Below, one piece after another: positions 9,303 through 18,066 of a stretch of 64,000 nt of DNA. The translations under genes were made by a program, and so were the position numbers. Source of the DNA: Lacinutrix sp. (GTDB lineage Bacteria > Bacteroidota > Bacteroidia > Flavobacteriales > Flavobacteriaceae); the NCBI RefSeq assembly GCF_029238095.1, contig NZ_JAQWGS010000011.1, positions 1 to 64,000 of the forward strand, read 5' to 3'. How positions within the stretch are numbered: position 1 is the stretch's first letter; every line of letters starts with the position of its first letter. The notes under the pieces were generated by a model. The model ran no database searches and was not told the DNA's origin. It saw only the letters and a list, made by a program, of their open reading frames with translations.

Positions 9303-10559
9303 TTACAAGCCAAATTCGGCTTTTACTTTGTCTACATAATCTAATTTTTCCCAAGTAAATAATTCAACATCTACAGTAATATCTTCTCCATTTGGTTGAG
9401 AAAAAGTTTTAGAAACCGTTTCGTTTGTTCTTCCCATGTGACCATAAGCAGCGGTTTCGCTATACATAGGGTTTCGTAATTTTAAAAGTGTTTCTATTGC
9501 AGAAGGTCTCATATCGAAAACCTTAGAAATCTTTTCAGAAATTTCACCATCTGTTAAGTTAAATGGGCAAGTACCATAAGTATCCACAAAAATACCCATA
9601 GGCTCTACAACACCAATAGCATAAGAAACTTGTACTAATATTTCATCGCAAACACCTGCTGCTACTAGGTTTTTAGCAATATGTCTTGTTGCATAAGCAG
9701 CACTTCTATCGACCTTACTAGGATCTTTTCCAGAAAAAGCACCACCACCATGCGCACCTTTACCACCATAAGTATCTACAATAATTTTACGTCCTGTTAA
9801 TCCTGTATCTCCATGAGGTCCACCAATAACAAATTTTCCGGTAGGATTTATATGGTATTTAATATCGTTATTAAATAATATTTTAATGTCTTCTGGAAGT
9901 TTTGCAATAACTCTAGGAATTAAAATATCTACAATATCTTTTCTAATTTTTGCAAGCATAACTTCGTCATTAGTATTGAAATCGTCATGCTGTGTTGATA
10001 CTACAATAGCATCGATGCGCTGTGGTACATTATCATCACTATATTCTATGGTAACTTGACTTTTAGAGTCTGGTCTTAAATAAGTAATGTCTTTATTTTC
10101 ACGACGCAATGCTGCTAATTCAATTAAAATTTTGTGAGATAAATCTAAAGCCAAAGGCATGTAGTTTTCAGTTTCATTGGTAGCATAACCAAACATCATA
10201 CCTTGGTCTCCAGCACCTTGTTCTTCTTTTGTAGCACGATCTACACCACGATTTATGTCTTCACTTTGTTCGTGAATGGCACTAAAAACACCACACGAAT
10301 TCCCATCGAACATGTATTCACTTTTAGTATAACCAATTTTGTTTATAGTGTCTCGTGCTATTTTTTGCACATCTAAGTAAGTGTTAGACTTTACTTCTCC
10401 TGCAAGCACTACTTGTCCTGTAGTTACTAGCGTTTCGCAAGCTACTTTAGAGTCGCTATCGAAAGCTAAAAAGTGGTCTATTAATGCATCACTAATTTGG
10501 TCTGCAACTTTGTCTGGATGTCCTTCAGAAACACTTTCTGATGTAAATAAATACGCCAT
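9303..10559 (-). CDS. metK: S-adenosylmethionine synthetase
   Basis: A 418-residue enzyme that makes SAM from methionine and ATP in the cytoplasm. Family motifs are present: SEGHPDK near residue 10, [12 protein letters not shown] near residue 117, and the phosphate loop [19 protein letters not shown] near residue 280. The length is that of the longer Bacteroidota/chlorobial form. The start codon (complement of 10557-10559) follows a SAM-II-type riboswitch in the leader, so the product of the enzyme is expected to repress its own synthesis. It is transcribed as a single gene; the next feature downstream is tRNA-Tyr. Confidence 0.97.
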   Translation of the reverse strand: MAYLFTSESVSEGHPDKVADQISDALIDHFLAFDSDSKVACETLVTTGQVVLAGEVKSNTYLDVQKIARDTINKIGYTKSEYMFDGNSCGVFSAIHEQSEDINRGVDRATKEEQGAGDQGMMFGYATNETENYMPLALDLSHKILIELAALRRENKDITYLRPDSKSQVTIEYSDDNVPQRIDAIVVSTQHDDFNTNDEVMLAKIRKDIVDILIPRVIAKLPEDIKILFNNDIKYHINPTGKFVIGGPHGDTGLTGRKIIVDTYGGKGAHGGGAFSGKDPSKVDRSAAYATRHIAKNLVAAGVCDEILVQVSYAIGVVEPMGIFVDTYGTCPFNLTDGEISEKISKVFDMRPSAIETLLKLRNPMYSETAAYGHMGRTNETVSKTFSQPNGEDITVDVELFTWEKLDYVDKVKAEFGL

Positions 10560-10580
10560 AATTTTTTTATTATATTTAAA

Positions 10581-10661
10581 GGATTTGACGAATGCGTCGA
10601 AGGTAGTTTACACTGCCTTTAGCATTTTTTATAGAGGTTGCAATCAGTCAAATCCGTCCTC
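10581..10661 (-). promoter_or_regulatory. SAM-II riboswitch in the metK leader
   Basis: Read on the minus strand from 10661, GAGG (P1 5') is followed by the loop GATTTGACTGATTGCAA, then CCTC (P1 3', 10637-10634), then an A-rich linker and TGCTAAAGG. This matches the SAM-II layout as I know it: P1, a loop with AUUU...UUGCA, then A-rich bases and GCUAAA, with GCA/TGC available for the pseudoknot. The aptamer spans about 10661-10612. A competing structure is also visible: GGATTTGAC inside the aptamer loop is perfectly complementary to GTCAAATCC at 10589-10581, just upstream of the start codon. Nested pairs AATGC/GCATT and AAGGcAGT/ACTaCCTT (one internal mismatch) extend this alternative stem, which may be the expression platform. 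Confidence 0.85.
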
Positions 10662-10675
10662 AAAATTAATTTTAG

Positions 10676-10683
10676 CAAAAGTA
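10676..10683 (-). promoter_or_regulatory. -7 element of the metK promoter
   Basis: The minus-strand TACTTTTG exactly matches the Bacteroidota -7 consensus TAnnTTTG and lies 14 bases before the riboswitch P1 stem, so transcription would begin just ahead of the aptamer. No good TTG is found at the usual -33 spacing. Confidence 0.55.
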
Positions 10684-10778
10684 AAAAAATTAAATGGATT
10701 GAAAATTTATTTCACATTTTTTAACTCAATCTTATTTAATTGGCGTTGTTGAAAGAATTTAAGTAATAATAATTTCCA

Positions 10779-10786
10779 TACTTTTG
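10779..10786 (+). promoter_or_regulatory. -7 element for the PagL-like gene
   Basis: TACTTTTG matches TAnnTTTG exactly, 20 bases before the ATG at 10807. It is divergent from the metK promoter. Confidence 0.5.
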
Positions 10787-10806
10787 CCAACTAATTAATT
10801 TAATAC

Positions 10807-11901
10807 ATGAAGTATTTATTATCCGTTTATATTTTATTGCTTTCTTTTTATGCTTTTGGCCAAGAAGAAAAAAGCCCTTATACAATAGATGCTAATTATT
10901 TTTATGGAACAATTTTCGAGCACAACTCAGATATTGCACACTTAATTACAGGCCATCAAAATGGTTTAATATTAAGTTTTAATCAGAAAACTTTTGGCAG
11001 AGAGGCTTGGGAGAGTAGATATAATTATCCAGATTTTGGTGTGTCTTTTATTTATCAAGACATGGCAAACGAATATCTTGGAGAAAATTATGGATTGTAT
11101 GCACATTATAATTTCTACTTTTTAAAAAGAAACCTAAAACTTAGATTAGCACAAGGTATTGCTTACACAACAAACCCTTATGATAAGGTTACTAATTTTA
11201 GAAACAATGCTTATGGATCAGATTTATTAAGCTCTACTTATTTTCAATTAAACTACGATAAACAAAATATCTATAAAGGATTTGGATTGCAAGCAGGAAT
11301 ATCTATTATCCATTATTCTAATGCTAATTTTAAAGCACCAAATGCATCGACCAATACATTTACTTTTAATGTAGGCGCAAATTACATGTTTGGGTATGAT
11401 AAACAACCAGAATATAAGGCATCGACTGAAGACAACCAATTTACAGAAAAAATAAAGTACAACTTTGCCATAAGAGGTGGTGTAAACGAAAGTGATGTAA
11501 ATAATTCTGGACAGTATGCATTTTATATTCTATCAGCCTATGCAGATAAGCGTTTAAATAGAAAAAGTGCTATTCAATTAGGGACAGAAGTTTTCTTTTC
11601 AAACTTTTTAAAAGAATCTATAAAGTATTATGCTGTTGCTTTTCCTGAAGATAATGTAAGTGGAGATGAAGATTATAGACGCGTAGGTGTATTTATAGGT
11701 CATGAGTTATTTATTAATAAAATGTCTTTTGAAGCTCAACTAGGTTACTACGTCTATTATCCTTACGATTACGAAGGTCGTGTTTATAACAGAATAGGAT
11801 TTAAACGTTATTTTGGAGATACGTTTTTTGGCGCGCTTACCTTAAAAGCTCATGGAGCAAAAGCAGAAGCAGTAGAATTTGGAATAGGAATTAGACTTTA
11901 A
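10807..11901 (+). CDS. Acyloxyacyl hydrolase / PagL-like lipid A deacylase
   Basis: A 364-residue exported protein with a signal peptide ending near YAFGQ (residues 1-19). The segment HYSNANFKAPNASTNTF (about residues 166-182) resembles the catalytic region of PagL-type lipid A 3-O-deacylases, where the pattern H-x-S-N is conserved and supplies the catalytic His and Ser. The rest alternates as expected of an outer-membrane barrel, with about 150 extra C-terminal residues compared with proteobacterial PagL, as is usual in Bacteroidota. It probably trims lipid A at the outer membrane. The assignment is by motif; activity is inferred. Confidence 0.75.
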   Translation: MKYLLSVYILLLSFYAFGQEEKSPYTIDANYFYGTIFEHNSDIAHLITGHQNGLILSFNQKTFGREAWESRYNYPDFGVSFIYQDMANEYLGENYGLYAHYNFYFLKRNLKLRLAQGIAYTTNPYDKVTNFRNNAYGSDLLSSTYFQLNYDKQNIYKGFGLQAGISIIHYSNANFKAPNASTNTFTFNVGANYMFGYDKQPEYKASTEDNQFTEKIKYNFAIRGGVNESDVNNSGQYAFYILSAYADKRLNRKSAIQLGTEVFFSNFLKESIKYYAVAFPEDNVSGDEDYRRVGVFIGHELFINKMSFEAQLGYYVYYPYDYEGRVYNRIGFKRYFGDTFFGALTLKAHGAKAEAVEFGIGIRL

Positions 11902-11940
11902 TCTATTACATTAAAAAAAATGTTATAATAAACATTAAGT

Positions 11941-12684
11941 ATGAAAAAAATAGTATTCATTTTATCAATTGTGATACTTGCTTCTTGCAATAGCGAAAAT
12001 GCACCAGATTGTATTCAAAATTCTGGAGACATTATTCAAAAAGAATTTACAGTCACAGCTTTTACGAAAGTTACCGTATTTCAACGAATAGAACTTATAG
12101 TAAAAGAAGGTCCAGAACACAAAGTTTTAGTTGAAACAGGAGAGTATTTAATGGATGACATTGAAGTAAAAGTTGAAAACGGAAAACTATTATTAATTAA
12201 TAATAATGGTTGTAATTTAACACGTGAATATGGAATTACCAAAATATACGTTACAGCTCCAAACTTAACCGAAATAAGAAGCAGCACAGGTTTACCAACC
12301 AGAAGCGATGGTGTTTTAACCTATCCAAATATAACCTTGTTGTCAGAGGATTACTCCGGAGAATTTCATACCGTTGGTGTTTTTAATATGCACATTGAAA
12401 ATAGTGCTCTAAACGTTATACTTAATAATTTATCAAGCTTAACTATTGAAGGTAATACAGATAATCTAAATATTCAGTTTGCATCTGGTGATGCGCGTTT
12501 TGAAGGTAGAAATTTTATTTCTCAGAATGTAGTAGTTGAACATCGTGGTACTAACGATATTATTGTAAATCCACAACAATCTTTAACAGCCAACTTGGTA
12601 AGCACAGGAAATATTATTTCGGTAACAACACCTCCAAATATAGATATTACAGAGCAATATACAGGACGAGTTATTTTTGAATAA
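11941..12684 (+). CDS. Head GIN domain lipoprotein (DUF2807)
   Basis: A 247-residue lipoprotein: the signal peptide ends with lipobox ILASC, placing Cys at residue 16. The mature part carries the GIN-type beta-helix domain (FTVTAFTKVTVFQRIELIVKEG..., with repeating short strands such as LTIEGNTDNLNIQFASGDARFEG), known as the putative auto-transporter adhesin head domain. Such proteins are surface or periplasmic lipoproteins of unknown role in Bacteroidota. It lies 39 bases downstream of the PagL-like gene on the same strand with no terminator between them, so the two may share a transcript. Confidence 0.82.
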   Translation: MKKIVFILSIVILASCNSENAPDCIQNSGDIIQKEFTVTAFTKVTVFQRIELIVKEGPEHKVLVETGEYLMDDIEVKVENGKLLLINNNGCNLTREYGITKIYVTAPNLTEIRSSTGLPTRSDGVLTYPNITLLSEDYSGEFHTVGVFNMHIENSALNVILNNLSSLTIEGNTDNLNIQFASGDARFEGRNFISQNVVVEHRGTNDIIVNPQQSLTANLVSTGNIISVTTPPNIDITEQYTGRVIFE

Positions 12685-12754
12685 TATATGCTTAAAACAA
12701 ATGTTAAGTTTCTACTTGCTAAAAAGTTGAGTTTAAGATTCCGTACGTTAGTTT

Positions 12755-13411
12755 TTAAAAATGATACATTTCTAGCGTGTCAAAATCTTTGATGCTTGAT
12801 AATTTTAATAGAGGTTCTATTTCAATATCATACCAAGTTTCTTTAAACGTTTCATTATTTTCTTCATTTGTATTTGTGTACTCTATAACTAGCTTCTTTT
12901 TCGTTAAAAAATCAATATACAATTCGCTTTCAATTATAGCGCCTCCATGAGTTGCATCGTAATTGATTAATTCGAAATGAGAATTTTTAAATCTAAAAGT
13001 ATAGTTCCAAAAGCCATATCTACCATGATTGTAGTTTACAATTAGGTTTCCCTTTTTAATTTTAATAGATAATTGTGGTTGATAATAGACACCTCCATCT
13101 TCATTCTCAGATGAAAAGCAATCATAGTTTTTATCTGCAATTCGATAACTATTGCCATTTTTCAATAATATAATTAGTCCTCGTCTATTTTGGTCTACTT
13201 TTTTATCAAACCTATTCTTTACGATATTATTTTTATCTGTTTTTTTAATTATAATTACACAATCTACCTCATCATCATTATTTAAGTCTCCAAACTGTTT
13301 TTCAACCGCTACATATCCTTTAGGTATAAAATGAGAGAATTCGTTTTGTTGTGCAGTACAATTAAAAATTGTTAAAAGTAGTAAGGGTAATATTCTTAAA
13401 AAATGATGCAT
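12755..13411 (-). CDS. Exported protein with FG-GAP-like/EF-like segment
   Basis: A 218-residue protein with a signal peptide (MHHFLRILPLLLLTIFNCTAQ). The segment FGDLNNDDEVDCVIII (about residues 40-55) is an Asp-rich loop of the type seen in FG-GAP/VCBS proteins, where it binds Ca2+. The remainder is beta-rich, with basic and aromatic residues. Similar small exported proteins are scattered in Bacteroidota without a known role. It converges on the GIN-domain gene across 70 bases without a recognisable terminator. Its function is not identified. Confidence 0.7.
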   Translation of the reverse strand: MHHFLRILPLLLLTIFNCTAQQNEFSHFIPKGYVAVEKQFGDLNNDDEVDCVIIIKKTDKNNIVKNRFDKKVDQNRRGLIILLKNGNSYRIADKNYDCFSSENEDGGVYYQPQLSIKIKKGNLIVNYNHGRYGFWNYTFRFKNSHFELINYDATHGGAIIESELYIDFLTKKKLVIEYTNTNEENNETFKETWYDIEIEPLLKLSSIKDFDTLEMYHF

Positions 13412-13547
13412 TTGGTTGTAATTTTTATAATAAAACAGTAAAAAATTAGTTGCGGTTTGGTTGATAATTAACTCATTTAATAAATAGAAATGAACTGTTA
13501 AAAAGCCTATTGATTTTATGAGTACAAAAAGACATTGTCTTTAGTTA

Positions 13548-14735
13548 TTAATGGTGTTGTATACTATTATTTTTCTTGTTATATAATGCTATCAAACCTA
13601 AAATTGGTCCTATTGCTAATAGTGTATAAATAAAGATGGGATTTATTGATTCCTGTAATGTATTAAGAAGCTGAATGCTAATTATGGTTATCGAGAACCC
13701 AATACAATTTACAATAGTAAGTGCAGTAGCTTTTATTTCTGCCGATGCATTTTTAGCTACTAATGTTGAGAAAAGTGGTGAGTCTGCTATAACAACCATT
13801 CCCCAAAAAAGCAGAAAACCAATAAACAAACTCTCAGATTTAGTTTCAAAGAGCAATGGAGAAACAAGACAACATACGCAGGATAATAATAATGTTAAGA
13901 AGGCTATTCGTTTGGCTCCAAATTTTTGCCCAAGATATCCACTAAGTACACAGGCAAAACCACCTATTCCTATTATTAGGAAAGACAATACAGGAATATT
14001 AAATACTGCTTCAGGATGTGCTTTACTATAGGTTTTTAGTATTATTGGTACAAATGCCCAGAAAGCATATAATTCCCACATATGACCAAAATAACCAAAG
14101 GCTGCAGAACGAAATTTATGATTTTTAAAGACATCAAAAAAAGCTGATGCGTCTAACGTATTTCCTGGTTTGCGGTAAGGACCATCAGGAACCATAATAA
14201 ATACCGATAAACCACCTAACACAGCAAGAGACGATGTTAAGATTAGTACAGATTGCCAGGGAAATGTATTGGTAATTGCTTTTGCTAAATGAGGAAATGC
14301 AGTGCCAATAACTAATGCGCCTACTAGAAAGCCAAGAGACTTACCTAAACCTTTTTTATAATAATCTGCAGCTATTTTCATGCCTACAGGATAAATTCCT
14401 GCCAAAAAAATGCCTGTAATAAAACGAAGCGAAACAATACTTCCTAAACTATGTCCATCCCATATTAATCCAACATTAAATAGTGAGCCAAGTAAAGCAC
14501 AATAAAAAAATACTTTTGATGGCGAATAACGGTCTGCAATAGTTAAAACAGCGAATATTAGTGTGCCTAGAATAAAACCAAATTGAACAGCAGATGTTAA
14601 ATGCGCTAAAGCACTGGTTTTAAGGTTGAAAGTTGCTAAAAGATCACTCATTACACCGTTAACAGCAAACCAAAGTGATGTACAGCAGAATTGTGAGATG
14701 ACAATTATTGGAAGTATTAGCTTAGATTGTTTCAC
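13548..14735 (-). CDS. Major facilitator superfamily transporter
   Basis: A 395-residue inner-membrane protein with about twelve hydrophobic segments. It has the early loop pattern ADRYSPSKVFFYCALLG (about residues 68-84), typical of the MFS motif between helices 2 and 3, and a second-half equivalent GYLGQKFGAKRIAFLTLL. The general form resembles the CynX/NimT-like branch. The substrate is unknown. It stands alone: about 170 bases on its 5' side and 136 bases on its 3' side are noncoding, with no clear promoter or terminator. Confidence 0.85.
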   Translation of the reverse strand: MKQSKLILPIIVISQFCCTSLWFAVNGVMSDLLATFNLKTSALAHLTSAVQFGFILGTLIFAVLTIADRYSPSKVFFYCALLGSLFNVGLIWDGHSLGSIVSLRFITGIFLAGIYPVGMKIAADYYKKGLGKSLGFLVGALVIGTAFPHLAKAITNTFPWQSVLILTSSLAVLGGLSVFIMVPDGPYRKPGNTLDASAFFDVFKNHKFRSAAFGYFGHMWELYAFWAFVPIILKTYSKAHPEAVFNIPVLSFLIIGIGGFACVLSGYLGQKFGAKRIAFLTLLLSCVCCLVSPLLFETKSESLFIGFLLFWGMVVIADSPLFSTLVAKNASAEIKATALTIVNCIGFSITIISIQLLNTLQESINPIFIYTLLAIGPILGLIALYNKKNNSIQHH

Positions 14736-14904
14736 TAAATTATGTGTTAGGTTTTTCTAAAGTTATTTTTATAAATGCTTTTTGAAACAGCGAATCACAA
14801 ATTTAATTACTCTAAACTCATAAATAAAGGTATTAGTTTTTGTAATTAGTATTAACAAACCTGAGAGCATCACAACAAATAAAAAGCTGCATTTAAGACT
14901 AGAA

Positions 14905-15798
14905 TTAAGCAGTTAACTCCCTAAACATACTCTCTAAACTTGCGTTTTTCTGGTTTAGTTGTAAAATTTTCAATTCATTATCATGAGCAAAATCGAACAC
15001 ATGAGAACGCATATCGTCTTTTGTAGAGAAGGTGATTTCGTAAATAAAATCATGTGTGTTTTTAACGCTTTTTGCGTTTGGTAATTTTAGTAAAAATGCA
15101 TCTTCCACTCTATAATCGAACTCTACAATAACTATTTGTTCTTGTCCTTCGCGTAGTTCAGTTAGTTTTTTATTGGCTACAATTTCGCCTTTATTAATTA
15201 TAATAACACGATCACACATCGCTTCAACTTCTTGCATGATATGAGTAGATAGAAATACGGTTTTTTCTTTACCTATGGATTTAATTAAGTCTCTAATAGC
15301 AACTAATTGATTAGGATCTAAACCAGTAGTAGGCTCGTCTAGTATTAAAACATCTGGATTATGCAATAACGCATTTGCTAAACCAACACGCTGTCTATAA
15401 CCTTTAGAAAGTTGACTTATTTTTTTGTGAGCCTCTGGAGCAAGGCCAGTAAGATTAATCACATCTTCAATTCTACTTTTATCTACTTTATAAACCTTTG
15501 CGTTAAAGTCTAAATATTCACGAACGTACTGTTCTAAATATAAAGGATTGTGCTCTGGCAAGTAGCCAACACTTTGTTGCACAAGTTTTGCATTGGTATT
15601 AATGTCGTGTCCGTTTACTGCTGCTTCACCTTTTGTTGGATTGATAAAAGTGGTTAATATCTTCATCATAGTAGATTTACCAGCACCATTTGGACCAAGA
15701 AAGCCAACAATTTCAGGTTTGTCAATTTCAAAAGACACATTATGTAGTGCTTTTTGCTCACCATAAACCTTAGTTATATTTTCAACTTTTATAGACAT
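14905..15798 (-). CDS. gldA: Gliding-motility ABC transporter ATP-binding subunit GldA
   Basis: A 297-residue ATPase. Walker A GPNGAGKST is at residues 35-43, the signature region is LSKGYRQRVGLA, and Walker B is DVLILDEPTTGLDP. The overall sequence matches GldA, the ATPase that works with the membrane proteins GldF and GldG in gliding of Flavobacteriia. The start is put at the second ATG (complement of 15796-15798), which begins MSIKVENITKVYG as in the family; an ATG six codons upstream is possible. gldF and gldG are not adjacent here. Confidence 0.88.
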   Translation of the reverse strand: MSIKVENITKVYGEQKALHNVSFEIDKPEIVGFLGPNGAGKSTMMKILTTFINPTKGEAAVNGHDINTNAKLVQQSVGYLPEHNPLYLEQYVREYLDFNAKVYKVDKSRIEDVINLTGLAPEAHKKISQLSKGYRQRVGLANALLHNPDVLILDEPTTGLDPNQLVAIRDLIKSIGKEKTVFLSTHIMQEVEAMCDRVIIINKGEIVANKKLTELREGQEQIVIVEFDYRVEDAFLLKLPNAKSVKNTHDFIYEITFSTKDDMRSHVFDFAHDNELKILQLNQKNASLESMFRELTA

Positions 15799-15944
15799 CT
15801 TATATTCTTTCTTCAAAAATAAACATTCTGTAATTTATAAAGCACATTGTTAGTAAATCTTTAAATCTTTACTTAAAACCCTAAAATTCATGCTTTAGTA
15901 TTTTTATTTGTGATTTAATTATTTACATTAGCACCATAATTACA

Positions 15945-16022
15945 ATGAAAACAATTCAAAATACATATTACAGCTGGTACTATTTCTTTTTTTGCAAAAA
16001 GAACGAGACTGCTTATATGTAA
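15945..16022 (+). CDS. Aromatic leader peptide of the pheA-aminotransferase-tyrA-aroG operon
   Basis: A 25-codon open frame (ATG 15945, TAA 16020-16022) lies in the operon leader. Residues 8-16 read YYSWYYFFF: eight aromatic residues in nine, covering Tyr, Trp and Phe. Such a run next to a terminator, upstream of the genes that make these amino acids, is the hallmark of ribosome-mediated attenuation (as in the trp and pheA leaders of enterobacteria). The stop codon is placed so that a ribosome finishing the peptide would cover the 5' half of the antiterminator described in the next entry. It is too short for ordinary gene calling. Confidence 0.88.
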   Translation: MKTIQNTYYSWYYFFFCKKNETAYM

Positions 16023-16075
16023 TTGAAATAAACATATATTTTAAAAAAGTCTCGATGTACATCGAGACTTTTTTT
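16004..16075 (+). promoter_or_regulatory. Transcription attenuator (antiterminator and terminator) of the aromatic operon
   Basis: Terminator: left arm 16043-16058 and right arm 16059-16074 form an A-run/GTCTCGAT...ATCGAGAC/T-run hairpin with a GTAC loop. Antiterminator: CGAGACT at 16004-16010 (inside the leader peptide gene) is complementary to AGTCTCG at 16048-16054 in the terminator left arm, and TATATGT (16014-16020) pairs with ACATATA (16032-16038), stacking on the same structure. A ribosome stalled on the Tyr/Trp/Phe codons (15966-15992) leaves these bases free, giving antitermination. One that reaches the stop codon masks them, giving termination. Confidence 0.85.
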
Positions 16076-16096
16076 ATATCTAAAAACAAAAATAAT

Positions 16097-16924
16097 TTGA
16101 TTAAAATAGTAGCTATACAAGGCGTAAAAGGATCGTTTCACCATATTGTGTCGCAAGACTATTTTGGTGAGCAAACTGCTGTAAACGAGTGTTTGTCTTT
16201 TGATGAAACTGTAGAAGCTTTATTGTCTGGAAAAACCGAAGCTGCAATTATGGCTTTAGAGAATTCTATTGCAGGATCTATAATACCAAATTATGCGTTA
16301 ATAGATGCTAATAATTTACACATAGTAGGTGAGCATTATCTTGACATTCAGCACAATTTAATGGCTTTGCCAAATCAAACAATTCAAGATGTAAAAGAAG
16401 TGTATTCGCATCCAATGGCATTACTGCAATGCAAAGTATTTTTTAAAAATTATCCACATATTAAGTTGGTTGAAGATAAAGATACAGCTGAAGTTGCACA
16501 ACGTATTTCTCAAGGAAAGATAAAAGGAATTGCTGCAATAGCTAGTAGTCTGGCAGCTTCAATTTTTAAGTTAGATATTCTGGCAGAAAGTATCCAAACC
16601 ATTAAACACAACGAAACCCGTTTTGCTATTGTTAGGCAAAATAATTCCGAAATTCCAAAAACTGAAATAAATAAAGCTTCTATTAAATTCGAACTCGATC
16701 ATAAACGCGGAAGTTTGGCAGCAATTTTAAATGTAATGAGTGATTGTAAGCTTAATTTAACCAAAATACAATCACTTCCTAAAATTGAAACACCATGGTT
16801 GTACGCTTTTTTTGTAGATGTGACTTTTGACAGTTATAAAGATTTTGAAAAAGTAAAAACTATAATAGAAATAATGGCTACACATTTTAAGGTTTTAGGA
16901 GAATATAAAAATGCAAAATTATAA
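16097..16924 (+). CDS. pheA: Prephenate dehydratase
   Basis: A 275-residue enzyme that converts prephenate to phenylpyruvate in phenylalanine synthesis. It has an N-terminal catalytic domain (IQGVKGSFHHIVSQDYF at the start, HPMALLQCKVF near residue 107) and a C-terminal ACT domain (FELDHKRGSLAAILNVMSD), which usually binds Phe for feedback inhibition. I chose the TTG at 16097 as start because family members begin with the residues that follow it. The in-frame ATG at 16055 lies inside the attenuator hairpin and the TTG at 15992 lies in the leader gene. The stop overlaps the next start (TAATG). Confidence 0.9.
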   Translation: MIKIVAIQGVKGSFHHIVSQDYFGEQTAVNECLSFDETVEALLSGKTEAAIMALENSIAGSIIPNYALIDANNLHIVGEHYLDIQHNLMALPNQTIQDVKEVYSHPMALLQCKVFFKNYPHIKLVEDKDTAEVAQRISQGKIKGIAAIASSLAASIFKLDILAESIQTIKHNETRFAIVRQNNSEIPKTEINKASIKFELDHKRGSLAAILNVMSDCKLNLTKIQSLPKIETPWLYAFFVDVTFDSYKDFEKVKTIIEIMATHFKVLGEYKNAKL

Positions 16925-18063
16925 TGGAAGTTGCAAACAGATTACATAGCGTAGAAGAATACTACTTTTCTAAGAAGTTAAAGGAAGTAAATAGCCTTAA
17001 ATCTCATAGCAAGCCTATTATTAATTTGGGTATTGGTAGTCCAGATTTGCAACCTCCAAGCAATGTAATTACTGCAATAGCAAATAGTTTAAAAGAGGCT
17101 AATGCTCATAAATACCAAAGCTACCAAGGTTTGCCAGAATTAAGACAAGCTATTTCTGGTTTTTATAAAACACATTTTAACGTAACTCTTAATGCGGATG
17201 GAGAAGTGTTGCCTCTTATGGGAAGTAAGGAAGGTATTATGCATATTTCAATGGCTTTTTTAAACAAAGGAGATGCAGTTTTAATTCCAAATCCAGGATA
17301 TCCAACCTATACCTCGGTTACTAAATTATTAGAAGCAAAGCCTGTTTTTTACAATTTAGATCAAAAACATAACTGGTGTCCTAATCTATTAGAACTTGAA
17401 GCTCAAGATTTAAGTAAAGTAAAAATAATGTGGATTAGCTATCCACACATGCCAACAGGAGCAAAAGCATCAAAAGAAGTGTTTAAATCATTAATTACCT
17501 TTGCAAAAAAACATGATATTTTGCTGGTAAACGATAATCCATATAGTTTTATTCTCAACAAAGAACCTTTAAGTATTTTAAGTGTTGAAGGCGCTAAAGA
17601 TGTGTGTTTAGAGCTAAACTCTTTAAGTAAAACTTTTAATATGGCTGGCTGGAGAGTTGGTATGTTGTCAGGAAATAAAGAGCTTATAAATGCAGTTTTA
17701 AAAGTAAAAAGTAATATGGATTCTGGTATGTTTTATGGCATTCAAAAAGGAGCCATTGAAGCACTAAAAGTATCGCAATCTTGGTTCGAAAATTTAAATG
17801 CTATCTATCAAGAAAGAAGACGATTAGTTTGGGAACTAGCGACAAAATTAGAGTGCACATACAATGAAAATGCAAGCGGATTGTTTGTTTGGGCAAAGTT
17901 GCCCTCCAATTTTTCTTCCGAAGTATTTATAGATAAACTATTAAAAGAATACGATATTTTCATAGCTCCAGGCACTATTTTTGGTAGTCAAGGTGAAGGT
18001 TATGTGCGTTTTTCGTTATGTGCAACAACAGAACAGATTAAAGAAGCAATTTCAAGAGTATAA
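16924..18063 (+). CDS. PLP-dependent aminotransferase class I/II (probable aromatic/prephenate aminotransferase)
   Basis: A 379-residue fold-type I aminotransferase. The PLP lysine lies in ELNSLSKTFNMAGWRVG (K about residue 238), the substrate-proximal NDNPYSF segment is near residue 201, and the C-terminal RFSLCATTEQIKEA arm binds the carboxylate. Its position between prephenate dehydratase and prephenate dehydrogenase points to transamination of phenylpyruvate/hydroxyphenylpyruvate or prephenate. The family also contains LL-diaminopimelate and aspartate aminotransferases, so the exact substrate is inferred from context. It overlaps the pheA stop codon by one base, implying translational coupling. 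Confidence 0.88.
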   Translation: MEVANRLHSVEEYYFSKKLKEVNSLKSHSKPIINLGIGSPDLQPPSNVITAIANSLKEANAHKYQSYQGLPELRQAISGFYKTHFNVTLNADGEVLPLMGSKEGIMHISMAFLNKGDAVLIPNPGYPTYTSVTKLLEAKPVFYNLDQKHNWCPNLLELEAQDLSKVKIMWISYPHMPTGAKASKEVFKSLITFAKKHDILLVNDNPYSFILNKEPLSILSVEGAKDVCLELNSLSKTFNMAGWRVGMLSGNKELINAVLKVKSNMDSGMFYGIQKGAIEALKVSQSWFENLNAIYQERRRLVWELATKLECTYNENASGLFVWAKLPSNFSSEVFIDKLLKEYDIFIAPGTIFGSQGEGYVRFSLCATTEQIKEAISRV

Positions 18064-18066
18064 ACT

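Noticed and set aside
10561-10700. SAM-I (S-box) riboswitch upstream of metK
   Set aside because: None of the S-box core sequences is present; the layout fits SAM-II.
15896-15931. Promoter for the aromatic operon (TTTG...TACATTAG)
   Set aside because: The -7 element is imperfect and the spacing to the upstream TTTG is too short; a promoter must exist here but I cannot place it.
15992-16096. N-terminal extension of prephenate dehydratase
   Set aside because: The residues are not family-like and the DNA encodes the leader peptide and the attenuator hairpin instead.
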